From: Cohnella xylanilytica
GTDB taxonomy: Bacteria > Bacillota > Bacilli > Paenibacillales > Paenibacillaceae
Reading direction: 5' to 3'
Length of the DNA: 56,016 nt
Assembly (NCBI RefSeq): GCF_014212175.1
Contig: NZ_JACJVR010000140.1
Coordinates: forward strand, 1 to 56,016
Position numbers and translations under genes: made by a program. Positions 25,494 to 33,614 of this stretch are shown piece after piece. A model generated the notes under the pieces. The model saw nothing but the letters and a program-made list of their open reading frames with translations. It ran no database searches and was not told where the DNA came from. Every line of letters starts with the position of its first letter. Positions within the stretch are counted from its first letter, which is position 1.

Positions 25494-26611
25494 TACAGCG
25501 TTCGGGTCGCTTCCGGCTTGAACGGAATCAGTTCGTCGTCGCGGCCGTCGCGGACCTTGGCCGCCCACGCCGGATCCGCCAGCAGGGCGCGGCCGATGGC
25601 GACGAGGTCGAATTCGTGGCGTCCCAGCCGCTCGAGCAGGCCGTCGATGTTCTCGGTGCCCGCTCCCGCCCCGTCGGAGAACAGTCTGGTGAATTCGGTG
25701 TCCAGCCCGACCGAGCCGACCGTGATCGTCGGTTTGCCCGTCAGCTTCTTCGTCCAGCCGGCCAGGTTCAGCTCCGAGCCTTCGAACTCCGGCTCCCAGA
25801 ACCGTCTCGTGGATGCGTGGAACACGTCGACTCCCGCGGCCGCGAGCGGTGCGAGGAACTTCTCGAGCTCCTCCGGCGTCCGGGCGAGCTTCGCTTGGTA
25901 GTCCGTCGGCTTCCACTGCGAGAAGCGGAACACGATCGGGAAGCCGGGGCCGACCGCCTTGCGCACCGCTTCGATGACCTCGACCGCGAACCTCGTGCGC
26001 TCCACCAGATCGCCGCCGTAGCGGTCCGTTCTCTTGTTCGTCTCGGCCCAGAAGAACTGGTCGATCAGGTAGCCGTGCGCGCCGTGCAGCTCGACGCCGT
26101 CGAAGCCGATCCGCTTCGCTTCGCCGGCCGCCTTGGCGTACTCCTCGACGAGAGAGGCGATCTCGCTCTCGGTCAGCTCGTGGCCGGAGCGCTCTCCCGC
26201 GGCGTTCAGGCCCGACGGTCCGATCGGGACCGCGTCCGATTCCGGGAACGTCGCCGGGTTGCGCGCCATGCCGACGTGCCAGATTTGCGGGATGATGCGG
26301 CCGCCCGCCTCATGTACGCTTTTAACGACTTCGGCCCAGCCTTGCAGCGCCTTCTCCCCGTAGAAGTGAGGCACGTCCCGGTCGGCCGCCGCCGCCGGAT
26401 GGTTGATGACCGTCCCTTCGGTGACGATCAGGCCGACGCCGTTCTCCGCGCGGCGCTTGTAATAAGCGGCGACGTCGGGACCGGGGACTCCGCCCGGAGA
26501 GAAGCTTCGCGTCATGGGAGCCATGACGATGCGGTTGGCGAGCTCGAAGCCGCCTCCGGAGAACGGCTCGAACAAGGCTTTCACGGTCGGGGAAGAAGAT
26601 GCGTTGGCCAT
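25490..26611 (-). CDS. Old Yellow Enzyme family alkene reductase (NADH:flavin oxidoreductase)
   Basis: A 373-residue FMN-dependent TIM-barrel enzyme that reduces activated C=C bonds of enals, enones or nitro compounds. Motifs: NRIVMAPMTRSF near 26-37 (FMN site), HGAHGYLIDQFF near 174-185, YGGDLVERTRFAVEV near 198-212 and VAIGRALLADPAWAAKV near the C-terminus. Length matches the NemA/XenB-like class. ATG at 26611 follows AGGAGG. It is transcribed from a strong promoter with an operator-like palindrome in its spacer, consistent with induction by an electrophile. Confidence 0.92.
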   Translation of the reverse strand: MANASSSPTVKALFEPFSGGGFELANRIVMAPMTRSFSPGGVPGPDVAAYYKRRAENGVGLIVTEGTVINHPAAAADRDVPHFYGEKALQGWAEVVKSVHEAGGRIIPQIWHVGMARNPATFPESDAVPIGPSGLNAAGERSGHELTESEIASLVEEYAKAAGEAKRIGFDGVELHGAHGYLIDQFFWAETNKRTDRYGGDLVERTRFAVEVIEAVRKAVGPGFPIVFRFSQWKPTDYQAKLARTPEELEKFLAPLAAAGVDVFHASTRRFWEPEFEGSELNLAGWTKKLTGKPTITVGSVGLDTEFTRLFSDGAGAGTENIDGLLERLGRHEFDLVAIGRALLADPAWAAKVRDGRDDELIPFKPEATRTLY

Positions 26612-26656
26612 TTTTGAAACCCTCCTAAAGGACTCGGGATTTAACGGATGATTTTC

Positions 26657-26684
26657 ATTATATCTATTTTTTTAGATATGTAAA
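26657..26684 (-). promoter_or_regulatory. Old Yellow Enzyme promoter with palindrome in its spacer
   Basis: Minus-strand TTTACA (26679-26684), 16-bp spacer and perfect TATAAT (26657-26662). The palindrome ATATCTA-N6-TAGATAT (26660-26679) fills the spacer between -35 and -10, an ideal repressor position. No repressor gene for it is recognisable next to it. Confidence 0.75.
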
Positions 26685-26699
26685 TATGATTCTGCGGCT

Positions 26700-26850
26700 G
26701 CCGGGGCCCTTTTTGCGCCTTTCGGGTTCCCGCTTTGCGCGCCATGCTGTTCTGCGTGCCTTGCCGCCCTCAAGGTCCTTTTTGCGCCTTGGGTCCTCAC
26801 CCTTATGGCTGAGCAGTCCCTTTTTTCGTCTTACGGGACGGCGACGGGGG
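26700..26850. repeat. Degenerate CCTTTTTGCGCCTT repeat
   Basis: CCTTTTTGCGCCTT occurs at 26708 and 26777, and a weaker copy CCCTTTTTTCGTCTTACGGG at about 26818. Spacing is 69 and about 41 bp. No gene is recognisable in 26685-26966; the rest of that stretch shows nothing I can name. Confidence 0.4.
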
Positions 26851-26966
26851 TTGCCGGACGATCGCGAGTCGCTTTTCTCGGCTTGCGACCGGCGCGCCCG
26901 GCTGGACGGCGCTCGTACGTTACTATTTTCAACTTGGGGGATCGGCATTCCTTCTCCATCAAATAA

Positions 26967-27008
26967 CCCCCTATGCAAACCCGACAATCGCCTTGTCTGC
27001 ATAGGGGG
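26967..27008 (-). terminator. Terminator hairpin after the siderophore ATPase gene
   Basis: CCCCCTATGCA (26967-26977) pairs perfectly with TGCATAGGGGG (26998-27008); an inner GACAA/TTGTC pair extends it. It lies 16 bp after the ATPase stop on the minus strand and is followed by TTATTT. Confidence 0.75.
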
Positions 27009-27024
27009 AGCCTTTATCGTTCCT

Positions 27025-27828
27025 CTATTCGCGAGCCGTCACCTTGCGGCCCTTGCCGTAAGGGATGACGAGCGGCGTCCCCAGGATCGGATCTCTCGTC
27101 ACCTGGCATTCCATGCCGAACACCTCGCGGATCAGCTTCTCGTCCACGATCTCCTCGGGCGCGCCTTCCGCGTATACGGCTCCCGCCTTAACGGCCACGA
27201 TATGGTGAGCGTACCGGCACGCCAGGTTGATGTCGTGAAGGACCATCGCGACGGTGCGATTCTCCCGCTCGTTCAAGTCGAACAGCAGATCGAGAATCTC
27301 GATCTGGTGGGCCATATCCAGGAACGTCGTCGGCTCGTCCAGCAGAATCGTCGACGTATTCTGGGCGAGCGTCATCGCGATCCAGGCCCGCTGCCGCTGC
27401 CCGCCCGACAACGAATCGATCGAGCGGCCGGCGAGCTCGTCCATGCCCGTCGCCTGCAAGGCTTTGTTCACCATCGCCTCGTCCTCGCGGGACCATTGCT
27501 GCAGGAAGCTCTGGTAAGGGTACCGACCCTGCTTGACGAGCTGGTGCACGGTCAATCCTTCCGGAGCCAGCGGCCCCTGAGGCAGGATGGCGAGCCGCCG
27601 GGCGATCTCCTTGCCGGACAGCTTCGCGATCTCGCTGCCTCCCAACAGAACGGTGCCCTGCTCGGGCTTCAGCAGGCGGGCCAGCGAACGCAGCAGCGTC
27701 GACTTGCCGCAGCCGTTGCTGCCGATGAAGACCGTAATCCGGCCTTCGGGAATGCGCAAATCCAGATCGGAGAAGATCGGCTTCTTCCCGTATGACAAAG
27801 TAAGTTTGTCCGCTTGAATGGCTGACAC
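27025..27828 (-). CDS. Siderophore ABC transporter ATP-binding protein (FecE/YusV type)
   Basis: A 267-residue ATPase energising ferric-siderophore import. Walker A GSNGCGKST near residues 36-44, signature LSGGQRQR near 137-144, Walker B ILLDEPTTFLD near 156-166 and the H-loop LHDINLA are intact. The frame opens with a GTG at 27846 overlapping the permease stop, but that GTG has no ribosome binding site; the GTG at 27828 has GGGAG eight bases upstream and is preferred. Last gene of the iron operon, coupled to the two permeases. Confidence 0.92.
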   Translation of the reverse strand: MSAIQADKLTLSYGKKPIFSDLDLRIPEGRITVFIGSNGCGKSTLLRSLARLLKPEQGTVLLGGSEIAKLSGKEIARRLAILPQGPLAPEGLTVHQLVKQGRYPYQSFLQQWSREDEAMVNKALQATGMDELAGRSIDSLSGGQRQRAWIAMTLAQNTSTILLDEPTTFLDMAHQIEILDLLFDLNERENRTVAMVLHDINLACRYAHHIVAVKAGAVYAEGAPEEIVDEKLIREVFGMECQVTRDPILGTPLVIPYGKGRKVTARE

Positions 27829-27842
27829 GCGGCTCGCTCCCT

Positions 27843-28886
27843 TCACGAATGGCGGTGACGATACAGCAGGTAGACGAAGAACGGCGCTCCGACCGCGGCG
27901 GTGAACACGCCGGCCGGGATGTCTAGCGGGATAAACGCGACTCGCGCGACGAGGTCCGACAGCAGCAGGACAAGCGAGCCGATCAGCGCCGACACGGGAA
28001 TGACGCCTCCGTACGCGGGACCGACCAGCTTGCGGGCGATATGCGGGGCCATCAAGCCGATGAAGTTGATCGTCCCTCCGATCGCCACGGCCGCTCCCGC
28101 GAGCGCGACGCTGACGAAGAGCAGCATCGTCCTCTTGGCGTTAACCGAGCTGCCGACGCTGGCCGCGACTTCGTCCCCGAGCTCTTGAACGTTCAGGTGC
28201 CTGGCATAGATCAGGGCGACGGGCATCAGAACGACGAGCCACGGAAGCAGCGTCAGCACGTCTTTCGTCCAGGAGACGCCGTAGATGCTCCCCGTCATGA
28301 AGGTGAACGCTTTGACCGCGACGGCCGTCGGGGTGAACGAAGCCGTCAGAATGAGCATATACGATACGGCCGTCAACGCCGTCGCCATGCCGATCCCGAT
28401 CAGCACCAGCCGAAGCGGAGTGATCCCGCCGCGATAGGCGAACAGATAGATGAGCAGCGCCGCGCCGAACGCCCCCGCGATCGAGCTGATGGGCATAAAG
28501 CGGATGCTGACATGCGAAAAGTAAAGGATAAAAACGATCGTGCCCAGGGACGCCCCTCCCGAGATTCCGATGACGTCCGGCGACGTGAGCGGATTCCTCA
28601 CGATCCCTTGAAGCAAGGCGCCGGAGACGGCCAACATCGATCCGACCATAACCGCGATGACGACGCGAGGCATTCTGAGCGTAAAGATGATCATATCGTT
28701 CGAAGAGTCTCCGATGCCCAACAGCGAACGGATGACGGCGAGCGGGCTGATGAACGTGCTGCCGAACCCGATGCATGCGATCATGACGATCACATTGACG
28801 AGGAACAGCGCCGCGAGAACGGCGATCGTTCTCCGAGGAACTTGGAAGGACAGGCGACGGCCTCTAATCGTTACCCAGTTACTCAT
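27843..28886 (-). CDS. FecCD-family siderophore permease (second subunit)
   Basis: A 347-residue membrane protein with about ten helices, of the BtuC/FecCD family. Family motifs include LRMPRVVIAVMVGSMLAVSGALLQGI near the N-terminus (split over about 68-93), NPLTSPDVIGISGGAS near 96-111 and FIGLMAPHIARKLVG near 270-284. ATG at 28886 follows AAGGAGG by 8 bases and lies within the last codons of the preceding permease (8-bp overlap). It forms the heterodimeric channel with that protein. Confidence 0.92.
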   Translation of the reverse strand: MSNWVTIRGRRLSFQVPRRTIAVLAALFLVNVIVMIACIGFGSTFISPLAVIRSLLGIGDSSNDMIIFTLRMPRVVIAVMVGSMLAVSGALLQGIVRNPLTSPDVIGISGGASLGTIVFILYFSHVSIRFMPISSIAGAFGAALLIYLFAYRGGITPLRLVLIGIGMATALTAVSYMLILTASFTPTAVAVKAFTFMTGSIYGVSWTKDVLTLLPWLVVLMPVALIYARHLNVQELGDEVAASVGSSVNAKRTMLLFVSVALAGAAVAIGGTINFIGLMAPHIARKLVGPAYGGVIPVSALIGSLVLLLSDLVARVAFIPLDIPAGVFTAAVGAPFFVYLLYRHRHS

Positions 28887-29892
28887 GCGCGCGCCCTCCT
28901 TGTCTGGCGATATAGACGAAGAACGGCACGCCGAGGATAGCGGTCATGACGCCGACGGGAACTTCCTTGGGGAAGGCGATGTACCTGGAGCCGATATCCG
29001 CCGCCAGCAGCAGAATCCCGCCCAGAACCGCGCAGTACGGCAGCGTCCAGCGGTAATCGATGCCGACCAGATAACGCGTCACGTGGGGAATGATGATCCC
29101 GACGAACGCGATCGGCCCCGCGATCGATACGGACCCGCCCGCCAGCAGCACGATAACGACGGCGGCCCCCATCTTGACGAAGACCGTCTTCTGGCCGAGC
29201 CCCGTGGCGACGTCTTCCCCCAGCGCCAGCAGGTTCATGTGCCTCGCGAGCACGAACGACCCGAGCAGGGCCGCCCCCATATAAGGCGCCGCGGAATTGA
29301 ACGTGGCCATGTCGCGCCCGGCGACCGAACCGACGAACCAGTACAGCACCTGGTCGAACGTTTGCCCTCCCGTCAGAAGCACCCCCAGGGACAACGACGA
29401 GAAAAACGCGGTCATCGAAGCTCCGGCCAACGTCACCTTGAGCGGAGTCAATCCGTCCTTGCCGATCGACCCCAGGACGTAGACGAGAAGAGCCGTGAAG
29501 GCGGCTCCGATGAAGCCGAGCGTGGCGAAGGCGGACAATCCGCTAGCGCCGAAGAACGCCGACGCCGCGACAATGAAGAACGCCGCGCCGGCGTTAATGC
29601 CGAACAAGCTCGGCGAAGCGAGCGGATTGCGCGTAATGCCTTGCATCAACGCCCCCGCTACCGCCAGAGCGGCCCCCGCGATCGCCGCGATGAAGGCGCG
29701 AGGCGCACGCGCCGTCCGGATAATGAGATGCTCTTGGGACCCGTTAAATGCCGTGAAGGAATCCACGACGGTCCGCCATTTGATATCGGCCACTCCGAAT
29801 ACGATGCTGCTGACGATGCAGACGAGGAGGACGAAGATTCCGATGACTAGACCCGCGGTCTTCTGCGGGCTCGTCCGAAGCAAGTTGTTCAT
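28879..29892 (-). CDS. FecCD-family siderophore permease (first subunit)
   Basis: A 337-residue FecCD/BtuC-type permease: ARAPRAFIAAIAGAALAVAG near 60-79, NPLASPSLFGINAGAA near 90-105 and FVGIIIPHVTRYLVG near 262-276. ATG at 29892 follows AAGGGA. First gene of the iron operon, transcribed from a vegetative promoter at 29951-29979 next to a Fur-like box, divergent from the binding-protein gene. Confidence 0.92.
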   Translation of the reverse strand: MNNLLRTSPQKTAGLVIGIFVLLVCIVSSIVFGVADIKWRTVVDSFTAFNGSQEHLIIRTARAPRAFIAAIAGAALAVAGALMQGITRNPLASPSLFGINAGAAFFIVAASAFFGASGLSAFATLGFIGAAFTALLVYVLGSIGKDGLTPLKVTLAGASMTAFFSSLSLGVLLTGGQTFDQVLYWFVGSVAGRDMATFNSAAPYMGAALLGSFVLARHMNLLALGEDVATGLGQKTVFVKMGAAVVIVLLAGGSVSIAGPIAFVGIIIPHVTRYLVGIDYRWTLPYCAVLGGILLLAADIGSRYIAFPKEVPVGVMTAILGVPFFVYIARQGGRAHE

Positions 29893-29950
29893 CCTGTCCC
29901 TTTCCGATTCTCATTGGAATTGATAGATCGATCCGACCGAATACTCCGTC

Positions 29951-29979
29951 ATTTTAGGGGATAACCCCCGGAGTGTCAA
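29951..29979 (-). promoter_or_regulatory. Promoter of the siderophore permease operon
   Basis: Minus-strand TTGACA (29974-29979), exactly 17-bp spacer, TAAAAT (29951-29956). The -35 hexamer is 6 bp from the Fur-like box at 29986-30000. Confidence 0.8.
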
Positions 29980-29985
29980 TGAATC

Positions 29986-30000
29986 TGATTCTCATTATCA
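29986..30000. promoter_or_regulatory. Fur-like box I in the divergent iron promoter
   Basis: TGATTCTCATTATCA fits the 7-1-7 Fur pattern (TGATAAT-N-ATTATCA) with two mismatches in the left half. It lies between the two divergent -35 elements and touches the -35 of the binding-protein gene. Confidence 0.75.
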
Positions 30001-30029
30001 TTGACTTCAATTTGGCATCCTGCTATAGT
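30001..30029 (+). promoter_or_regulatory. Promoter of the siderophore-binding lipoprotein gene
   Basis: TTGACT (30001-30006), 17-bp spacer, TATAGT (30024-30029). It lies between Fur-like boxes I and II. Confidence 0.8.
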
Positions 30030-30040
30030 TTCTATGGCAA

Positions 30041-30055
30041 TGAGAATGATTTTCA
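30041..30055. promoter_or_regulatory. Fur-like box II at the transcription start region
   Basis: TGAGAATGATTTTCA is a 7-1-7 inverted repeat (TGAGAAT/TGAAAAT, one mismatch between halves). It covers about +5 to +20 of the plus-strand transcript. A partial third copy (GATTCTCATT) lies near 29907 in the minus-strand leader. Confidence 0.8.
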
Positions 30056-30075
30056 CTGGGGAAAAGGAGATTACC

Positions 30076-31086
30076 ATGTTGTCTGCACGCAAAAAGAAAT
30101 GGGGTTGGACGGCTTCGTCCGTCTTATTGGTTCTCGCTGTTCTTCTCTCCGGCTGCGGCAATTCGGGGTCCGGCAATTCGGGATCCGACTCTTCGAACGC
30201 AAGTCCGTCGGCGTCGAACGGGCAAGCTTCGGCAGAGGCTCGAACGATCAAGCACGCCATGGGAGAAGCGAAGATCCAAGGAACGCCGCAGCGCGTCGTC
30301 GTTCTTACGAACGAAGGAACGGAAGCTCTGCTCGCGCTTGGCGTCAAACCGGTCGGAGCCGTCAAGTCCTGGACGGGGGATCCTTGGTATAAACATATCG
30401 CTTCTGACATGGAAGGCGTCACCGTCGTCGGCGAGGAGAGCCAGCCGAACCTGGAAGTGATCGCCAGCCTGAAGCCCGATCTCATCATCGGCAACAAGCT
30501 GCGCCAGGAGAAGGTTTACGAGCAGCTGGACGCGATCGCTCCGACGGTCTTCTCCGAGACCCTCCGCGGAGCGTGGCAGGACAACTTCCTGCTCTATGCC
30601 GACGCGCTCGGCAAGAAGGCCGAAGGCGAGAAAATCATCGCCGATTACGATGCGCGCACCGCGGACTTCAAAGCCAAAGTCGGCGACAAGCTGAACCAGA
30701 GAGTATCCGTCGTCCGCTTCATGGCCGGCAAAACCCGAATTTATCTGGAGGATACGTTCACCGGCGTCGCCTTCTCCAAGCTCGGCATCAAACGCCCGGA
30801 CAGCCAGAGTCATTATAAGGATACGTTCGTCGAAGAGATTACGAAGGAACGCCTTCCGGAAGTCGACGCCGACCTGCTGTTCTACTTCACGTACGAGACG
30901 GGAGACGGCAAAGGAACGGCCATGGAGCAGGAGATGCTGAACGATCCGCTGTGGAAGAGCCTGTCCGTCGTGAAGAACGGCAAGGCGATCCGCGTGGACG
31001 ACGCGATCTGGAACACGGCCGGAGGGGTCATCGCCGCCAACCTGATGCTCGACGAACTCTACAAGATTTACGGCATCGAAGCTTAA
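30076..31086 (+). CDS. Iron-siderophore binding lipoprotein (FecB/YfiY type)
   Basis: A 336-residue TroA/FhuD-like binding protein. The signal peptide ends in VLLSGC with lipid-modified Cys27, then a Ser/Gly/Ala linker to about residue 55. The core begins with TIKHAMGEAKIQGTPQRVVVL, the usual first strand, and has SLKPDLIIG near 135-143. Length and pattern resemble hydroxamate or citrate-hydroxamate binders such as YfiY, but ligand type is inferred. ATG at 30076 follows AGGAG by 6 bases; the frame is open further upstream, but that region is the promoter. Confidence 0.92.
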   Translation: MLSARKKKWGWTASSVLLVLAVLLSGCGNSGSGNSGSDSSNASPSASNGQASAEARTIKHAMGEAKIQGTPQRVVVLTNEGTEALLALGVKPVGAVKSWTGDPWYKHIASDMEGVTVVGEESQPNLEVIASLKPDLIIGNKLRQEKVYEQLDAIAPTVFSETLRGAWQDNFLLYADALGKKAEGEKIIADYDARTADFKAKVGDKLNQRVSVVRFMAGKTRIYLEDTFTGVAFSKLGIKRPDSQSHYKDTFVEEITKERLPEVDADLLFYFTYETGDGKGTAMEQEMLNDPLWKSLSVVKNGKAIRVDDAIWNTAGGVIAANLMLDELYKIYGIEA

Positions 31087-31101
31087 TTTATCATTCCAAA
31101 A

Positions 31102-31136
31102 AACGCACCCATTCCCCTCCCGGGATTGGGTGCGTT
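31102..31136. terminator. Bidirectional terminator between the iron-binding and ArsR genes
   Basis: Perfect arms AACGCACCCA (31102-31111) and TGGGTGCGTT (31127-31136). On the minus strand it is followed by a run of six T, so it best ends the ArsR-type gene; on the plus strand the T-run is weak. Confidence 0.85.
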
Positions 31137-31184
31137 GTCGTTCGCGGGCATTCGTTCGCTCCGCCGTCAGTTCCGCTCTTCGCT

Positions 31185-31514
31185 CTATAACTCCACCGAC
31201 AAGCACTTCAAGAACTCCTCGATCTTCTCTTCGTTCCGCCGGTAATACGTCCATTGGCCGACCCGCTTCGACTCCAGCAAGCCCGCCTTCTGCATCATCG
31301 ACAGATAACCGGAGATGACCGATTGCGCGAGGCCCGACTTCTCCTGGATGCTGCCCACGCACACGCCGCCCTCGAACTCGCACTTCACCGGGGCGCACTC
31401 CGGCCCGAAGTTGGCTTCCGGGTCCTTAAGCCATTGGAGGATGCTCATTCTCGTCTCGTTGGACAGCACCTTCAGTATCGTCAAGTCGATGGACGTGTTC
31501 ATTGCCGATGACAT
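31185..31514 (-). CDS. ArsR-type winged-helix regulator with cysteine cluster
   Basis: A 109-residue winged-helix regulator: ILKVLSNETRMSILQWL (helices 1-2), SGLAQSVISGYLSMMQKAGLL (recognition helix region near 61-81) and the wing ESKRVGQWTYYRRNE. Between the second and third helices, residues about 39-53, lies PECAPVKCEFEGGVCVG with three Cys (C-x4-C-x6-C), a possible metal or redox site. ATG at 31514 has AAAGAG directly next to it, so the ATG four codons later (31502) is also possible. It has its own promoter and terminator. Confidence 0.85.
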   Translation of the reverse strand: MSSAMNTSIDLTILKVLSNETRMSILQWLKDPEANFGPECAPVKCEFEGGVCVGSIQEKSGLAQSVISGYLSMMQKAGLLESKRVGQWTYYRRNEEKIEEFLKCLSVEL

Positions 31515-31541
31515 CTCTTTCGTTAGGGAATGGATGGCCTG

Positions 31542-31558
31542 CGGAACCCGCGGTTCCG
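31542..31558. promoter_or_regulatory. Palindrome CGGAACC-CGC-GGTTCCG ahead of the ArsR-type gene
   Basis: Perfect 7-bp arms around CGC at 31542-31558, between the promoter (extended -10 TGCTATAAT, minus strand, 31575-31583) and the start codon. It is a likely autoregulatory operator, or a leader hairpin. Confidence 0.45.
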
Positions 31559-31636
31559 GCAGCGCTCTCTATCCATTATAGCATTAAAACAAGGCTCCGT
31601 TCAGCGCCAAATGCTCCCGTTATCGAAATGTCCGCT

Positions 31637-31681
31637 TGATTCGATTGGTTCGAGTGATTCGAGTGATCCGCTTGGTCCGCC
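31637..31681. repeat. Nonamer tandem repeat after the fructokinase stop
   Basis: Five 9-bp units TGATTCGAT, TGGTTCGAG, TGATTCGAG, TGATCCGCT, TGGTCCGCC end 8 bp before the fructokinase stop codon (31690) when read on the plus strand; that is, they start 8 nt past the stop on the transcript. No terminator hairpin was found for this operon end. Confidence 0.8.
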
Positions 31682-31689
31682 GCTTCGTC

Positions 31690-32685
31690 CTACCGAACCT
31701 GCAATCCTTGCAGCTCCTCGATCTCCCGCAGCGACGCGAGCGAATGGATCGCTCCCTTGCGGGTCGTCGCCAGAGCTCCCGCGGCGTTCGCGAACGCCAC
31801 CGCCTCGCGCGTCTCCTCATCGCTCCAATCGAGCACGTCTAGAGGCATTCTCTCAAGCGCCTGATAGAGAAAAGCGCCCAGAAATCCGTCTCCCGCCCCC
31901 GTCGTGTCGACCGTCTTCACCGGATAGGAGGCGACATAACCCGCCGCACCCGGCTTGCGATAGTAGGTCCCTTCGGCGCCCAGCGTCGCCAGAACGAGGC
32001 GCAGTTGCCCGAAGCGCGCCAAGAGGCGCGCCGTGCCTTCCTCCGCGTCCTCCGCGCCGGTCAGGAAGACCAGCTCCTCCGCGGACACCTTCGCGACGTC
32101 GGCCAGCTCGAGGCCCTTCAAGATCGTCCGCCTCGCCTCCTCCTCGCCGCTGGGCCATAGCGGCGCCCGCCAATTCGGGTCGTAGCTGACGAGCGCTCCC
32201 GCTTCCCTCGCCAGGCGCGCGGCGAACAGGGTCGCCGACCGCGCCGGCTCCGAGGCGAGCGAGACGGAGCCGAAGTGGAAGACGGCTGCGCTCCCGACCC
32301 TCTCCCGGTCGACCTCCTCCGCCCGGAGCAGCTCGTCCGCGCCGGGCTTCCGGGCGAAGTGGAACGACCGCTCCCCGTTCGCGTCCAGATGAACGAACGC
32401 CATCGTCGTATGGGCGTCGTCCGCGAACGCGAGGCCGCCGGCGTCGATGCCGCGCTCCGCGAGCACGTCCGCCAGATAACGGCCGAACGGATCGTTGCCT
32501 ACTTTGCCGATGAACCCCGTCTTCTTGCCCAGCCTGGCGAGCGCGGCCATGACGTTGACCGGCGCTCCGCCCGGATTGCGCTCCAGCAGCGGCCCGCCGG
32601 ATTCGGAGAACGCGCCCGAGGGAATGAAGTCGATCAGGCATTCCCCGATCGCGACGGCGTCGTATGTTTTCGTCGACATCACCAC
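31690..32685 (-). CDS. PfkB-family carbohydrate kinase, probable fructokinase
   Basis: A 331-residue ribokinase-fold kinase. It has the first PfkB signature region (RNPGGAPVNVMAALARLGKKTGFIGKVG, read in parts near residues 38-65) and the catalytic anion-hole signature DTTGAGDGFLGAFL near 257-270 with the base Asp in GAGD. The probable reaction is ATP-dependent phosphorylation of fructose released by the cytosolic GH32 enzyme. ATG at 32679 lies 15 bases after AAGGAG; GTG at 32685 has better spacing (9) and is used here. Last gene of the levan operon, 74 bp after the permease. Confidence 0.9.
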   Translation of the reverse strand: MVMSTKTYDAVAIGECLIDFIPSGAFSESGGPLLERNPGGAPVNVMAALARLGKKTGFIGKVGNDPFGRYLADVLAERGIDAGGLAFADDAHTTMAFVHLDANGERSFHFARKPGADELLRAEEVDRERVGSAAVFHFGSVSLASEPARSATLFAARLAREAGALVSYDPNWRAPLWPSGEEEARRTILKGLELADVAKVSAEELVFLTGAEDAEEGTARLLARFGQLRLVLATLGAEGTYYRKPGAAGYVASYPVKTVDTTGAGDGFLGAFLYQALERMPLDVLDWSDEETREAVAFANAAGALATTRKGAIHSLASLREIEELQGLQVR

Positions 32686-32759
32686 AAGTCCAAACTCCTT
32701 TGCAAGCTTATCTCTTCGCATTCGAGCCTCGCCGATCGGCTTCCGTCCCGCTTCCTTCC

Positions 32760-33599
32760 CTATCCCTTGACCCCGGACATCGTAATTCCTTGAATGTAGT
32801 AGCGCTGCAGGAACAGGAACAACGCGAGAATCGGCGCGGTGGAGATCGTGCTGGCCGCCAGAATCTTCGACCAATCCGTGCCTTCCAGCGAGGAGAACGA
32901 GGCGATCGCCACCTGGATCATCTGCTTCTTGTCGTCGTTAAGGACGATAAGCGGCCACAGGTACGAGTCCCAGTTGCCCAGGAACGTCATCAGGCCCAGC
33001 GTGATCATCGCCGGCACGGCCGCGGGCAGCACGATGCTCGCGAACACCCTCGTCACCGACGCTCCGTCGATGCGGGCGGCCTCCAGAATCTCTCCCGGGA
33101 TCTCCGCGAAGAACTGCCGCAGCAGGAAGATGCCGAACACGGACAAGGCAGACGGAACGATCAGGGCGGTGTACGAGTTCAGCCAGCCGAAGTCGTGCAT
33201 GAGCAGGTAGTTCGGCACGAGCGTCACCTCCGCCGGAATGATCATCGCCGACATGAACAGGGCGAATACGATCGGCTTGCCCTTGAACCGAAGCTTGGCG
33301 AACGCGAACGCGGCCATCGAATTGACGACGAGCACGAGAGCGGTGACCGAGACGGCCACGATCAGCGTGTTGCCGATGTACCGCAGGAACGGATTGCGAT
33401 CGTCCCAGATCACCTCCCGGTAATTGGCCAGCGTAGGCTCGACGGGAACGAACAGGCGGACGTTGAGGCTTGTAGCGTATTTGAACAGCTCTTGGTAAGG
33501 CCGCAGCGAGCCCGCGATCATCCAGACGATCGGAACGATCGAGACGACGGCGATCGCGGTCATGACGGCGTATTTGAGCGCTGCGTAAAAGGGTCTCAA
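32760..33599 (-). CDS. Carbohydrate ABC permease, MalG type (levan locus)
   Basis: A 279-residue CUT1 permease with six membrane segments and an EAA loop ILEAARIDGASVTRVFASI near residues 171-189; it ends GITMSGVKG. It starts with TTG at 33599 after GGGGGG, 15 bp behind its partner permease. In the levan locus it should import fructo-oligosaccharides or sucrose; ATP hydrolysis must come from an ATPase encoded elsewhere. Confidence 0.9.
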   Translation of the reverse strand: MRPFYAALKYAVMTAIAVVSIVPIVWMIAGSLRPYQELFKYATSLNVRLFVPVEPTLANYREVIWDDRNPFLRYIGNTLIVAVSVTALVLVVNSMAAFAFAKLRFKGKPIVFALFMSAMIIPAEVTLVPNYLLMHDFGWLNSYTALIVPSALSVFGIFLLRQFFAEIPGEILEAARIDGASVTRVFASIVLPAAVPAMITLGLMTFLGNWDSYLWPLIVLNDDKKQMIQVAIASFSSLEGTDWSKILAASTISTAPILALFLFLQRYYIQGITMSGVKG

Positions 33600-33614
33600 G
33601 GCGTTTTTCCCCCC

